DNA of 64,000 bases from Parvibaculum sp963696585 (GCA_963696585.1 CAVOKW010000033.1:1-64000); one strand, 5' to 3'. Counted from the first letter of the stretch, positions 27,036-38,416 are shown. Made by a program: numbers and translations. Notes: generated by a model from the sequence alone, not told the origin.

Positions 27036-27185
27036 GCCCTCATCGAGGCGCTCGCCGCCAAAGGCCGTTCCGAGGGCTGGCTCAGGCTCTGCTGGCAAAC
27101 CGCTGCCGATAACGAAACCGCCCGGCACTTCTATAAAAAACGGGCCGAAAGAACGCATTGGGTCAGATTTGACCTCGACCTTTGA
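27036..27185 (+). pseudogene. C-terminal remnant of a GNAT N-acetyltransferase
   Basis: The frame 27036-27185 reads ALIEALAAKGRSEGWLRLCW, then QTAADNETARHFYKKRAE, and ends RTHWVRFDLDL-stop. This is the closing part of a GNAT fold: the acetyl-CoA helix, then the N-x-x-A-R-x-F-Y-x-K motif before the last strand. No start codon or upstream motif A exists; an in-frame stop at 27021 and the GC-rich inverted repeat lie directly upstream. About 50 codons of a protein normally near 150 residues remain, so the rest has been deleted. The identification rests on motif recognition. Confidence 0.65.
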
Positions 27186-27240
27186 GGGATAAGCCCCCAT
27201 CTAGGTCAAAGACAGAAAACCGGGGAGCACAAGCACAATC

Positions 27241-28095
27241 ATGAAAAGCGTCGTCATCACGGGCGTTTCGACCGGCATTGGCTGGGGTGCCACCAAAGTT
27301 CTTGCAGGCAAGGGTTTCCATGTCTTTGGCAGCGTCCGCAAGGAAGCCGATGCCGAGCGCCTGAAAAAGGAGTTCGGGGCCAATTTCACACCGCTGTTTT
27401 TCGATGTGACCGACGCCCCGGCCATTCGCAGGGCCGCCGATCAGGTGCGCGAAGCGTTGAAGGGCGAAAAACTCTTCGGCCTGGTCAATAATGCCGGCAT
27501 CGCCGTCTCCGGTCCCCTGATCGAGATTGACCCGGATGAGTTCCGCAAACAGATGGACGTCAATGTCATGGGGCCGCTTTTGGTGACACAGGCTTTTGCG
27601 CCGCTTCTGGGGGCGGATCGCTCACTCAAAGGCCCGCCCGGCCGCATCGTCAATATCAGCTCGGTCGGCGGCAAAATGGCAGCCCCTTTCATCGGTCCCT
27701 ATGCCGCGTCCAAGTTTGCCATTGAAGGCTTTTCCGAAAGCCTGCGCCGCGAACTTCTGCTCTTTGGCATTGATGTCATCATCATCGGACCGGGCGCGGT
27801 CAAAACCGCGATCTGGGGCAAGGCGGAAGAAGTCGATATCACGCCCTATGGCAACAGCCCCTATCTGCCCTCGCTCACGAAGTTCCGCGACTATTTCCTC
27901 GAAAGCGGCAAGCAGGGCCTCCCGCCTGAAAAACTTGGCCGCCTCATCATGAAAGTGCTGACCACGCCCAGGCCCCGGACGCGCTACACCATCCTGTCGG
28001 GCCGTCTGATGAACTGGACCATTCCCCGTCTGCTGCCCAAGCGCATGGTGGATCGCACCATCGCCAAGGCGCTGGGTCTTCTGCCGCCCTCTTGA
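27241..28095 (+). CDS. Short-chain dehydrogenase/reductase, retinol-dehydrogenase-like
   Basis: NAD(P)-dependent oxidoreductase of 284 residues with a GGGGAG Shine-Dalgarno. Cofactor motif TGVSTGIG (residues 8-15), NNAG at about 83-86, catalytic Ser in NISSVGG and YAASK (Tyr-Lys) are intact. The long C-terminal extension with basic-hydrophobic ends (RLMNWTIPRLLPKRMVD) is typical of classical SDRs acting on lipids or steroids, which suggests membrane association. It is only distantly related to the SDR at 26.2 kb. Confidence 0.88.
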   Translation: MKSVVITGVSTGIGWGATKVLAGKGFHVFGSVRKEADAERLKKEFGANFTPLFFDVTDAPAIRRAADQVREALKGEKLFGLVNNAGIAVSGPLIEIDPDEFRKQMDVNVMGPLLVTQAFAPLLGADRSLKGPPGRIVNISSVGGKMAAPFIGPYAASKFAIEGFSESLRRELLLFGIDVIIIGPGAVKTAIWGKAEEVDITPYGNSPYLPSLTKFRDYFLESGKQGLPPEKLGRLIMKVLTTPRPRTRYTILSGRLMNWTIPRLLPKRMVDRTIAKALGLLPPS

Positions 28096-28217
28096 AGGCG
28101 GGACGGGCCCCTGGCCGCCTGACGGAACGCGCGGAATGGGGCGTTGACGTGGCAGCCCTTGCAGGCGGTGCGGCGGTGCTGGCAAAGCGTGCGCGCGAAC
28201 CGTCGCATACTGACGAT

Positions 28218-29564
28218 CTATTTCACCAGCTCCAAAACCTTGCGGAAACGGTCAAAAATCTCGCCGATCTGGTCCTTTGAGATGATCAGGGGCGGGGAGA
28301 AGGCGATGCTGTCGCCCGACACCCGGACCATCATGTTTTCAGTGTGGAAGGCGGCGCGCATGGCGTCGAAGCCGCGCTTGCCCGGCAGACCCTCCACCGG
28401 GGCAAGGTCGAAGGCCGCGACAAGGCCAATGGTGCGAATGTCGAGCACCATCGGATGGTCACGCAGCGCCATCGCGGCTTCGGCAATCACCGGTTCAAGC
28501 ATCCGGGCGCGTTCAAAAAGCCCCTCATCGCGATAAACGCCAAGCGTGGCAAGACCCGCCGCTGCCGCCATCGGATGGCCGGAATAGGTATAGCCATGGA
28601 AAAGGTCGATCAGATGATCGGGGCCCGTCTGGAACATGTCATAGATATGCTTGCTGACCACGACGCCGCCCATCGGGATTGCGCCGCTGGTCACGCCCTT
28701 GGCAAAGGTCAACAGATCAGGCGTCACGCCAAAGCGTTCCGCCGCCGTCGCATAACCCAGCCGCCCGAAGCCGGTGATGACCTCATCGAAAATCAGCAGG
28801 ATGCCGTGTTTGGTGCAGATTTCGCGCAAGCGCTGCAAATAGCCCTTGGGCGGCGGCAAGACACCCGTGGAACCCGCCATCGGTTCCACAATCACCGCCG
28901 CGATGGTGGAGGCGTCATGCAGTTCCACAAGGCGCTGCAACTCATCGGCCAGATGCGTGCCCCAGTCGGGCTGGCCGACGCTGAAGGCCTGTTCGGCGCG
29001 ATTATAGGTATGCGGCAGATGATCGACACCGGCGAGCAACGGTCCGAAGAACTTGCGATTGGCAACCATGCCGCCGACCGAAATACCGCCAAAGCCGACC
29101 CCGTGATAACCGCGTTCACGCCCGATCAGCCGCGTGCGCGAGCCTTCGCCATTGGCGCGGTGATAGGCAATCGCCATCTTGAGCGCGCTGTCTGCCGCTT
29201 CCGATCCCGAATTGCAGAAGAACACATGGTCAAGCGTGCCGGGCACCATGTCGGCAATGCGGCTGGCCAGCTCAAAAGCCTTGGGATGACCGAACTGGAA
29301 GGAGGGCGCAAAGTCGAGTTCGGCGGCCTGGGCCTGAATGGCGGCGACAATCGGCTCGCGGCAATGTCCGGCATTGGAGCACCACAAGCCCGCCGTCGCG
29401 TCGAGCACGGGCGTGCCGTCTGGCTTGAAATAATGCACATCCTTGGCCCGCGACACGATGCGCGGTTCGCGCTTGAACTGGCGATTGGGCGTGAAGGGCA
29501 GCCAGAAGGCTTCCAGATCATTGGGCATGGTGCCGCCTGCGGTAGCGGTCTTTTCGGCGCTCAT
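28218..29564 (-). CDS. Class III PLP-dependent omega-aminotransferase (beta-alanine:pyruvate type)
   Basis: Transfers an amino group from an omega-amino acid or amine to pyruvate or another keto acid. The ATG at 29564 follows a perfect AGGAGG and gives 448 residues. Motifs: FFCNSGSEAADSALKMA (phosphate cup), the IFDEVITGFGR block and the PLP lysine in TFAKGVTSGAIPMGG. The WLPFTPNRQFK opening is characteristic of omega-amino acid:pyruvate transaminases. It is divergent from an XRE-cupin regulator, which probably controls it. Confidence 0.92.
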   Translation of the reverse strand: MSAEKTATAGGTMPNDLEAFWLPFTPNRQFKREPRIVSRAKDVHYFKPDGTPVLDATAGLWCSNAGHCREPIVAAIQAQAAELDFAPSFQFGHPKAFELASRIADMVPGTLDHVFFCNSGSEAADSALKMAIAYHRANGEGSRTRLIGRERGYHGVGFGGISVGGMVANRKFFGPLLAGVDHLPHTYNRAEQAFSVGQPDWGTHLADELQRLVELHDASTIAAVIVEPMAGSTGVLPPPKGYLQRLREICTKHGILLIFDEVITGFGRLGYATAAERFGVTPDLLTFAKGVTSGAIPMGGVVVSKHIYDMFQTGPDHLIDLFHGYTYSGHPMAAAAGLATLGVYRDEGLFERARMLEPVIAEAAMALRDHPMVLDIRTIGLVAAFDLAPVEGLPGKRGFDAMRAAFHTENMMVRVSGDSIAFSPPLIISKDQIGEIFDRFRKVLELVK

Positions 29565-29656
29565 CAGAGCCTCCTGAAACGGGTTGGATGTTGTGCCGAT
29601 TGAAGGACCGGGCGCGGCGGAATGCAAGGCTTGCCTTGGCAGGACGCGTGTCATCT

Positions 29657-29672
29657 GTTTAGGATGTTAAAC
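29657..29672. promoter_or_regulatory. Candidate operator in the aminotransferase/regulator divergent region
   Basis: GTTTA (29657-29661) and TAAAC (29668-29672) form an inverted repeat with a 6-base spacer in an otherwise GC-rich gap. It lies 93 bases from the aminotransferase start and 43 bases before the chosen regulator start, a fitting place for the XRE-cupin regulator to bind. Confidence 0.45.
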
Positions 29673-29714
29673 GAACAAATCGCGCCAGGATCGAGACCAT
29701 CATCGAGAACCGAC

Positions 29715-30332
29715 ATGACGACAGGTGATTTCCGCCGTGCCCATGGCCCCCAACCGCAGCCCGTGCTTGCCGAAGGCGAGGAGGCGATGCCCAATATCGG
29801 TATCCGCCTGCGCGAATTGCGCAACATGCATGGCCTTTCCCAGCGCGAGCTTGCCAAGCGCGCCGGTGTCACCAATGGCACGATTTCGCTGATCGAACAG
29901 AACCGCATCAGCCCCTCGCTCGGCTCGCTCAAGAAAGTGCTGGATGGTTTTCCGATTTCGATAGCCGATTTTCTGACGCTGGAATTGAAGCCGCGCACCA
30001 AGGTTTTTTACGCCAGCAAGGAAATGCGCGAGATCAGCACAGGGGCTGTCACCATGCGCCTTGTCGGGCGCGACACGCGGGGTCGCGCCATCCAGATGAT
30101 GTATGAGCGCTACAAGCCCGGTGCTGACACAGGCGAGGAAATGCTCTCGCATACGGGCGAAGAATGCGGCGTCGTCGTCTCCGGCGTTCTCGAAGTGACA
30201 GTGGGCGGCGAAACCCGCAAACTCGTCACCGGCGACAGCTTCTATTTCGATAGCCGCCTGCCGCATCGCTTCCGCAATCCCGGCACCATTGATGCGGTGC
30301 TGGTTTCGGCGGGCACCCCGCCCAGTTTCTGA
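29715..30332 (+). CDS. XRE-family transcriptional regulator with cupin sensor domain (PuuR-like)
   Basis: DNA-binding regulator: an N-terminal helix-turn-helix (IGIRLRELRNMHGLSQRELA, then AGVTNGTISLIEQNR) and a C-terminal cupin domain (LSHTGEECGVVVSGVLEV, LVTGDSFYFDSRLPHRF). This is the layout of PuuR, which senses polyamines. About 205 residues from 29715; an ATG at 29787 with GGAGG close by is an alternative start just before the helix-turn-helix. Divergence from an omega-aminotransferase suggests it senses an amine or amino acid used by that enzyme. Confidence 0.85.
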   Translation: MTTGDFRRAHGPQPQPVLAEGEEAMPNIGIRLRELRNMHGLSQRELAKRAGVTNGTISLIEQNRISPSLGSLKKVLDGFPISIADFLTLELKPRTKVFYASKEMREISTGAVTMRLVGRDTRGRAIQMMYERYKPGADTGEEMLSHTGEECGVVVSGVLEVTVGGETRKLVTGDSFYFDSRLPHRFRNPGTIDAVLVSAGTPPSF

Positions 30333-30354
30333 TCCCACCAACAAGAAGAAAATC

Positions 30355-30783
30355 ATGCCAAGCTGGTCCAATATCATGAAGCGCATTGCCGAGGGCGATG
30401 CCACGCTCGCCCCGCCCCATGTCACGGCGCTGCGCCTTTACGAAGGCAAGCTCAGCATCGTCGAACCCGGTCGCATCCGCTTCGATTGGCCGGTGAAACC
30501 CGATTTCATGAACCCGGTCGCCGTCTTTGGCGGCTATCTGGCAACGCTGGCCGATCAGACCTGCTCCTTTGCGCTCATGACCCTGCTCAAGGACGACCAG
30601 AACTTCACGACCACTGACCTGCAAATGCATTTTTTCAGGCCGGTCACCAGCGGCACCATCGCCTGCCACGGCCATGTCCTGAACCTCGGCAGGTCGCAGG
30701 CCTATGTCGAGGCAACCTTTTACAATGACGAGGGCAAGCTGGTCCTCAAGGCCCATGCCACCGAGCGCTTGTTGTCTGCTTGA
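30355..30783 (+). CDS. PaaI-type hotdog-fold thioesterase
   Basis: Predicted acyl-CoA thioesterase of 142 residues. The hotdog signature is the central helix and strand with NPVAVFGGYLATLADQTCSF and the later TTTDLQMHFFRPVTSGTI, followed by GRSQAYVEATFYNDEGKLV. An A/G-rich stretch (AAGAAGAAAA) precedes the ATG at 30355. It lies 22 bases after the regulator gene and is likely co-transcribed. Substrate unknown. Confidence 0.85.
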   Translation: MPSWSNIMKRIAEGDATLAPPHVTALRLYEGKLSIVEPGRIRFDWPVKPDFMNPVAVFGGYLATLADQTCSFALMTLLKDDQNFTTTDLQMHFFRPVTSGTIACHGHVLNLGRSQAYVEATFYNDEGKLVLKAHATERLLSA

Positions 30784-31139
30784 GGCACGGCTGAAACATT
30801 TCCCCTGAGGAGAGAAGTCAAAACACGACAGTGTTTCGGGTCAGGGGTGTCGGGTCAGGCTCAACCGCGCATTGTCATCCCGGCACTTGTTGCCGGGATC
30901 CATCTTGAGAATGCATCAAGCGCGGCGCGCAATCTCCACCCCTTCACCCCCTTACTGGACTGTTGGGGGTCGCGCTGGTAAAACCCCCGCCCATGAGACA
31001 TTCAATGCAAAATCAGGCCGTTTGCGGCCCCATAGCGCGAATTAGCCGCCCGGCCTGTCGCTGAAGCCCCGTTTCAGGGTCTTCGGGCAGGAGCCGGGAC
31101 GATCTCTTTTCCGCGCAACCCCGACATTCAGGACCCTTC
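30784..31139. other. Intergenic leader region before ileS
   Basis: No gene is supported in these 356 bases. They hold the palindromic repeat at 30873-30902 and a possible leader stem GAAGCCCC (31063-31070) with GGGTCTTC (31077-31084), one mismatch, about 55 bases before ileS. No T-box-like specifier or antiterminator could be recognised. Confidence 0.5.
30873..30902. repeat. Palindromic intergenic repeat (GTCAT...ATCCA family)
   Basis: Thirty bases identical to 17933-17962: stem CCCGGCA/TGCCGGG with loop CTTGT, flanked by TGTCAT and ATCCA. It lies 90 bases after the thioesterase stop. Confidence 0.85.
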
Positions 31140-34072
<2,933 letters not shown>

Positions 34073-34092
34073 GCGCGCAAAGGACAAGGCCC

Positions 34093-34617
34093 ATGGACAA
34101 GTTGAAGCTGGAAACTTTCTGGGGCCGCCATTCCTGGATCGGCTTTCTCGTCGCGGTTCTCGCGCTCGCTGCGGATCGGGCGCATAAGGCATGGATGCTG
34201 GATGTCTATGACATTGCGGCGCGCGGTCGTGTCGAGATCACGCCGTTTTTCGATCTCGTCATGGCCTGGAACAAGGGCGTGAGTTATGGGTTGTTTCAGG
34301 CGGAAAGCGGCCTCGGGCGCGTCATGCTGATCGGCTTTGCGCTCGCCATTACGCTTGGTCTTGGTCTCTGGCTTGCCCGCATCACCCATCCCTTGATCGC
34401 GGTCGCCATTGGCCTGGTCATTGGCGGTGCGCTCGGCAATGTTTATGACCGCTTTGTCCATGGCGCGGTGGCCGACTTTTTTAGTTTTCACGCCTTCGGA
34501 TTTTACTGGTATATCTTCAACGTGGCTGACATCTGGATCGTGACCGGCGTTGGGCTCATTGTGCTGGAATCGTTTTTTCCAGCGTTTTTCGGCCAGAAAA
34601 CCGCCACAAAAAATTAA
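34093..34617 (+). CDS. lspA: Lipoprotein signal peptidase (signal peptidase II)
   Basis: Cleaves lipoprotein signal peptides in the inner membrane. 174 residues with four membrane helices. The catalytic Asp pair is Asp128 (GAVADFF) and Asp146 (FNVADIW), within the family blocks NVYDRFVHGAVADFF and WYIFNVAD. It lies directly after ileS, the common ileS-lspA order, and before a lipoprotein gene. Confidence 0.96.
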   Translation: MDKLKLETFWGRHSWIGFLVAVLALAADRAHKAWMLDVYDIAARGRVEITPFFDLVMAWNKGVSYGLFQAESGLGRVMLIGFALAITLGLGLWLARITHPLIAVAIGLVIGGALGNVYDRFVHGAVADFFSFHAFGFYWYIFNVADIWIVTGVGLIVLESFFPAFFGQKTATKN

Positions 34618-34699
34618 AAGACGCCTGCCCCGGAACGACATAAGGATGAGGCGCGCTTGGGCGCCTCTCCCGTTTCCCGGGCTGTTAGGAGAGAAACGA

Positions 34700-35287
34700 G
34701 TGACCCTTACGAGCCTGAACCGTCGGATGCTCAATCTGACAGCCTTGGCAGCTCTCAGCCTTTCGCTCGCCGCTTGCGGTGGCGGCGGTCTTAAAGACGC
34801 GCTGGGTTATGGCAAGGAATCCCCGGACGAATTTGCTGTCGTGACAAAGGCCCCACTCGTCATTCCGCCGGATTTTGCGCTGCGTCCGCCTCAGCCCGGC
34901 GCACCGCGCCCGCAGGAAGTCGGCATTCGCCCGGAAGCTGGCGCACAGGCAGCCCTCCTTGGTGAGGCCGCCCAGTCAGACAGCGCCGCCATTGCCGCCA
35001 CACCCGGTCAGGCCGCCCTGCTTGATCAGACAGGCGCCGCACAGGCTGACCCCTCGATCCGTCAGGTCGTGAATGCCGAAAACCGCTCGCTCGTTGAAAA
35101 AGACGATAGCGTTGTGAACGATGTGCTGTTCTGGCGCGACAACAAGCCCGCCGCCGAGCCGACCGTTGATCCGACGGAAGAGCAGAAGCGCATTCAGCAG
35201 AATGACGCTCAGGGCAAGCCGGTGACCGAAGGCGACACGCCCGTCGAGAAGCCCAAGAAAGAAGGCTGGTTCTCGGGTATTTTTTAA
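34700..35287 (+). CDS. DUF3035-family lipoprotein
   Basis: Predicted lipoprotein of 195 residues, starting at GTG 34700 behind a clear AGGAGAG Shine-Dalgarno; no ATG of comparable quality exists. The signal ends in LSLAAC (Cys26). The mature part has the family core SPDEFAVVTKAPLVIPPDFALRPPQPG, then an Ala/Gln-rich stretch and an acidic, proline-rich tail ending GWFSGIF. Some alphaproteobacterial DUF3035 proteins have been linked to the BAM outer-membrane assembly machine; that role is inferred. It follows lspA, whose product would process it. Confidence 0.82.
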   Translation: MTLTSLNRRMLNLTALAALSLSLAACGGGGLKDALGYGKESPDEFAVVTKAPLVIPPDFALRPPQPGAPRPQEVGIRPEAGAQAALLGEAAQSDSAAIAATPGQAALLDQTGAAQADPSIRQVVNAENRSLVEKDDSVVNDVLFWRDNKPAAEPTVDPTEEQKRIQQNDAQGKPVTEGDTPVEKPKKEGWFSGIF

Positions 35288-35358
35288 GCGCCCAATGCCG
35301 CTTTAGCCGTCCTGTCGGGGATTTAATGTTTTCCTGAAGCTGTGACGCCATAAATTAC

Positions 35359-35390
35359 AAATGGGGCCCGGACACTCTGGCCCCATTTTT
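35359..35390 (+). terminator. Rho-independent terminator after the DUF3035 gene
   Basis: AAATGGGGCC (35359-35368) pairs perfectly with GGCCCCATTT (35379-35388), 10-base loop, and runs into T6. It separates the ileS-lspA-DUF3035 unit from the M16 peptidase genes. Confidence 0.85.
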
Positions 35391-35435
35391 TATGCCTGAC
35401 GGACTTTCGGCCCCAGACCCGGATTGGAGAGAAAC

Positions 35436-36809
35436 TTGCCCCGCCTCACTTTCCTCAGCGCCTCCCGGCAGATCGCCGCTCTGGCCCTGGCTTTCTCTCT
35501 CTTCATAGTGGTGATGCCGCAGGCGCGCGCCGCAGAAAAGGCGACAGCGCCGGAAACATTCGAACTTGCAAATGGCATGAAGGTGCTGGTCATCCCCGAC
35601 CATCGCGCCCCCGTCGTCACCCACATGGTCTGGTATTCGGTCGGTTCAGCCGATGAGATTCCGGGCAAAACAGGCCTTGCCCATTTCCTTGAGCATCTGA
35701 TGTTCAAGGGCACGAAAAAAATAGCCCCCGGCGAGTTTTCCAAAATCGTGGCCCGCAATGGCGGTCAGGACAATGCCTTCACAAGCTATGATTACACCGC
35801 CTATTTCCAGTTGATCGCGCGCGATCGCCTGCCGCTGGTCATGGAAATGGAAGCCGACCGCATGACCCATCTGCAACTCGCCGACAAGGATGTGCTGCCG
35901 GAGCGCGATGTGGTGATCGAAGAACTCCGCATGCGGATCGAAAACAATCCCCTGGCGCAGCTCGGTTCGGACATGAATCTGGCGCTCTATGGAAACACAC
36001 CCTATGGCCGCGACATCATCGGCCATAAGGATGAAGTGGCCAAACTCTCAACTGAAAATGCCCTGGCCTTCTATGCGCGCTATTACACTCCCAATAATGC
36101 AACGCTCATCGTTGCGGGCGACATCACGGCGGACGAACTCAAACCCTTGGCCGAAAAATATTATGGCGTCATTGCGCCGCGCGCTCCCACACTCGTGCAT
36201 GACCATGCCCGCATCGTCTGGCCCTCAAAGCCCAGGCGTGTGACGCGACGTGACGAACGCGTCAACGAAGCAAGCTGGATCCGCAACTATCCAGCCCCGA
36301 GCTATGTCGAAACCGGCCCCCGTGCCGGCGCCGCGCTCGATGTGCTTGCCCAGTTGCTCGGTGGCGGCACGACGAGCCGTCTCTACAAGACGCTCGTGAT
36401 CGACCGGAAAATCGCAACGGCGGTCCAGGCCTGGTATCAGGGCGGTCGGCGCGATGCGGGTGAGTTTGGCCTTTATGCATTGCCCCGGCAGGGCCACGAC
36501 CTGACGAAACTTGAAAAAGCCATTGAGGCGGAGCTGGCCAAATTCCTGAAGGATGGGGTCAGCGACGAAGAGGTCGAACGCGCCAAAACCCTCATCATCG
36601 CCGATGCCATCTATGCGCGAGACGATCAGCAGACCATGGCTTATGCCTATGGTGAGGGCATGATGATCGGCCTCTCGCCGGACATCATCACGGCCTGGCC
36701 CGATTATGTGCGACAGGTGACGGCGCGCGATGTCATGGACGCCGCGCGTCATGTGCTCATCAATCAACAGGCTGTGACGGGCGAACTCCTGCCAGGCAAA
36801 AAATCATGA
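35436..36809 (+). CDS. M16 family zinc peptidase (catalytic subunit)
   Basis: Secreted or periplasmic insulinase-type peptidase of about 457 residues. The start is a TTG at 35436 behind GGAGAG (a TTG at 35424 is also in frame; there is no ATG before the signal peptide). Signal sequence IAALALAFSLFIVVMPQARA. The inverted zinc motif HFLEH (His83, Glu86, His87) is intact, and the C-terminal half keeps the R/Y-type block GGGTTSRLYKTLV. Its stop overlaps the start of the next M16 gene (ATGA), so the two proteins probably form a heterodimer. Confidence 0.92.
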   Translation: MPRLTFLSASRQIAALALAFSLFIVVMPQARAAEKATAPETFELANGMKVLVIPDHRAPVVTHMVWYSVGSADEIPGKTGLAHFLEHLMFKGTKKIAPGEFSKIVARNGGQDNAFTSYDYTAYFQLIARDRLPLVMEMEADRMTHLQLADKDVLPERDVVIEELRMRIENNPLAQLGSDMNLALYGNTPYGRDIIGHKDEVAKLSTENALAFYARYYTPNNATLIVAGDITADELKPLAEKYYGVIAPRAPTLVHDHARIVWPSKPRRVTRRDERVNEASWIRNYPAPSYVETGPRAGAALDVLAQLLGGGTTSRLYKTLVIDRKIATAVQAWYQGGRRDAGEFGLYALPRQGHDLTKLEKAIEAELAKFLKDGVSDEEVERAKTLIIADAIYARDDQQTMAYAYGEGMMIGLSPDIITAWPDYVRQVTARDVMDAARHVLINQQAVTGELLPGKKS

Positions 36810-38209
36810 ACCAGATCATGTCAAGAACCGCTTCATTTGTTGTCGCCGCAGGCATCTTGCTGCTCGGCTTTGCAGCGCCTGCCCGTGCCATGAAGATCGA
36901 ACGCGTTGTCAGTCCCGGCGGCATTGAAGCCTGGCTCGTCGAGGAAACGCAGGTACCCGTCATCGTCATGCAGGTCGCCTGGAAGGGCGGCTCGGCGGCC
37001 GACCCCAAAGGCAAAGAGGGCCTTGCCAATATGGTCTCGGGCCTCCTCGATGAAGGTGCCGGTGACATGGACAGCGAGACCTTCCAGAAAAAACTCGACG
37101 ACCTTGCCGTCCAGCTTTCCTTTTCCGAAGGTCGCGACACATTCACAGGCTCGCTCAAGACGCTGGCCGAAAAACGCGATGAAGCCTTCGCGCTTTTTGC
37201 CGTGGCCATCACAAAGCCGCGTTTTGACGCCGATCCGATAGAGCGCATTCGCGGACAGATCCTCTCCGGTCTTGCCCGCAACATGGAAGACCCTGACTGG
37301 ATTGCGTCCAATGCCTGGAACCATGCCGCCTATGGCGATCACCCCTATGCCCATCCCCGCGACGGCATGCCGGAATCGGTTGCCCGCATCACGCGCGACG
37401 ATCTTGTCGGCTTCACGCGCCATGTCCTCGCCCGCGACAATCTGAAAATCGCCGTCGTTGGACCGATCACAGCCGCGGAACTTGGCGCCTTGCTCGACAA
37501 GACCTTTGGTGCCTTGCCGTCCTCGGCAAACCTGCCAACCATCCCCGACATCACGATTGCCGCCAAGGGCCAAACCACGGTCATCAAGCGCGCCTATCCC
37601 CAGAGCATCGCCCTCTTCGGCTTACAGGGCCTGAAGCGCAAGGACCCCGATTTCATCCCGGCCTTCGTCATGAACTATGTACTCGGCGGGGGTGGTTTCT
37701 CCGCCCGTCTCACGCAGGAAGTGCGCGAAAAGCGCGGACTTGCCTATTCGGTTGGCACAGACCTCAATCCGCTCGATCATGCCGCCACGCTTGTCGGCTC
37801 GGTCGGCACCCGGAATGCGCGCATGGGCCAGTCGCTCGCCGTCATCAAGGCGGAGCTCGAACGCATGGCCGGGTCAGGGCTCAGCGAGAAGGAATTGGCC
37901 GATGCCAAAACCTATTTGACGGGTTCCTATCCGCTGCGCTTTGCCTCCAACGACGACATTGCCGGTCAGCTTCTCGGCATCCAGATGGAAGATCTCGGCA
38001 TCGACTATGTTGATCGCCGCAATGGATTGATCGAAGCGGTCACCCAGGCCGACACGGCCCGTGTCGCCAAGCGCCTGTTGAAGCCCGAAAACCTCATCAT
38101 CACCATCGTTGGCGAGCCGGATTTGACGGTCAAACCGGGTGGTGTGGCGCCCGACCCCGGCATGATCCCGCGCACCCCCTCAGGACCAAGCGAAGCCGCA
38201 CCGCGCTAG
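36806..38209 (+). CDS. M16 family peptidase-like protein (non-catalytic subunit)
   Basis: Partner of the upstream peptidase, 467 residues, with a signal peptide (FVVAAGILLLGFAAPARA). The place where the zinc motif should be reads EGLANMVSGLLDEGAG, so HxxEH is missing, while the C-terminal R/Y-type block GGGGFSARLTQEVREKRGLAYSV is strong. Such catalytic/non-catalytic M16 pairs are common in proteobacteria, comparable to mitochondrial processing peptidase beta/alpha. Translationally coupled to the upstream gene through a 4-base overlap. Confidence 0.92.
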   Translation: MNQIMSRTASFVVAAGILLLGFAAPARAMKIERVVSPGGIEAWLVEETQVPVIVMQVAWKGGSAADPKGKEGLANMVSGLLDEGAGDMDSETFQKKLDDLAVQLSFSEGRDTFTGSLKTLAEKRDEAFALFAVAITKPRFDADPIERIRGQILSGLARNMEDPDWIASNAWNHAAYGDHPYAHPRDGMPESVARITRDDLVGFTRHVLARDNLKIAVVGPITAAELGALLDKTFGALPSSANLPTIPDITIAAKGQTTVIKRAYPQSIALFGLQGLKRKDPDFIPAFVMNYVLGGGGFSARLTQEVREKRGLAYSVGTDLNPLDHAATLVGSVGTRNARMGQSLAVIKAELERMAGSGLSEKELADAKTYLTGSYPLRFASNDDIAGQLLGIQMEDLGIDYVDRRNGLIEAVTQADTARVAKRLLKPENLIITIVGEPDLTVKPGGVAPDPGMIPRTPSGPSEAAPR

Positions 38210-38211
38210 GC

Positions 38212-38311
38212 CCATCCACGTCTTTCCAATTGTCATCCCGGGATTTATTCCCGGGATCCATCCATCCACGTCTTTCCTATTGTCATCCCGGGATTTATTC
38301 CCGGGATCCAT
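38212..38311. repeat. Two tandem 50-bp units carrying palindromic repeats
   Basis: Units 38212-38261 and 38262-38311 differ by one base (A or T before ATTGTCAT). Each contains TGTCATCCCGGGA and TCCCGGGATCCA, a perfect palindromic stem around TTTAT (38231-38260 and 38281-38310). They form the start of a repeat cluster between the M16 genes and pgi. Confidence 0.85.
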
Positions 38312-38342
38312 ATTGTGTCATGGCGCGACGTGGTGCGCTCGG

Positions 38343-38365
38343 TCCCGGCAACAAGTGCCGGGACG
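38343..38365. repeat. Inverted copy of the CCCGGCA palindromic repeat
   Basis: TCCCGGCA-ACAAG-TGCCGGGA is the reverse orientation of the repeat at 17933 and 30873, followed by CGAC instead of TGAC. Confidence 0.7.
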
Positions 38366-38387
38366 ACGGTCGTGCTTGTTTGCAGGC

Positions 38388-38416
38388 GTCATTGCGAGCG
38401 AAGCGAAGCAATCCAG
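38388..38416. repeat. GTCATTGCGAGCGAAGC-type repeat
   Basis: Begins GTCATTGCGAGCGAAG and ends CGAAGCAATCCAG, with ATTGC pairing GCAAT. This short element recurs in intergenic regions of many proteobacteria, including Rickettsia. It shares the GTCAT and ATCCAG ends with the other repeats here. The rest of the gap up to 38604 shows no gene. Confidence 0.7.

Noticed and set aside
27621..28185. Leftward frame overlapping the second SDR gene
   Set aside because: Antisense to a complete SDR with all catalytic motifs; no independent support.
28344..29603. A 419-codon antisense frame over the aminotransferase gene
   Set aside because: No motif; the sense gene has PLP lysine and a perfect Shine-Dalgarno.
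30784..31139. T-box or other tRNA-sensing leader before ileS
   Set aside because: No T-box consensus, specifier loop or terminator/antiterminator pair; T-boxes are not expected in alphaproteobacteria.
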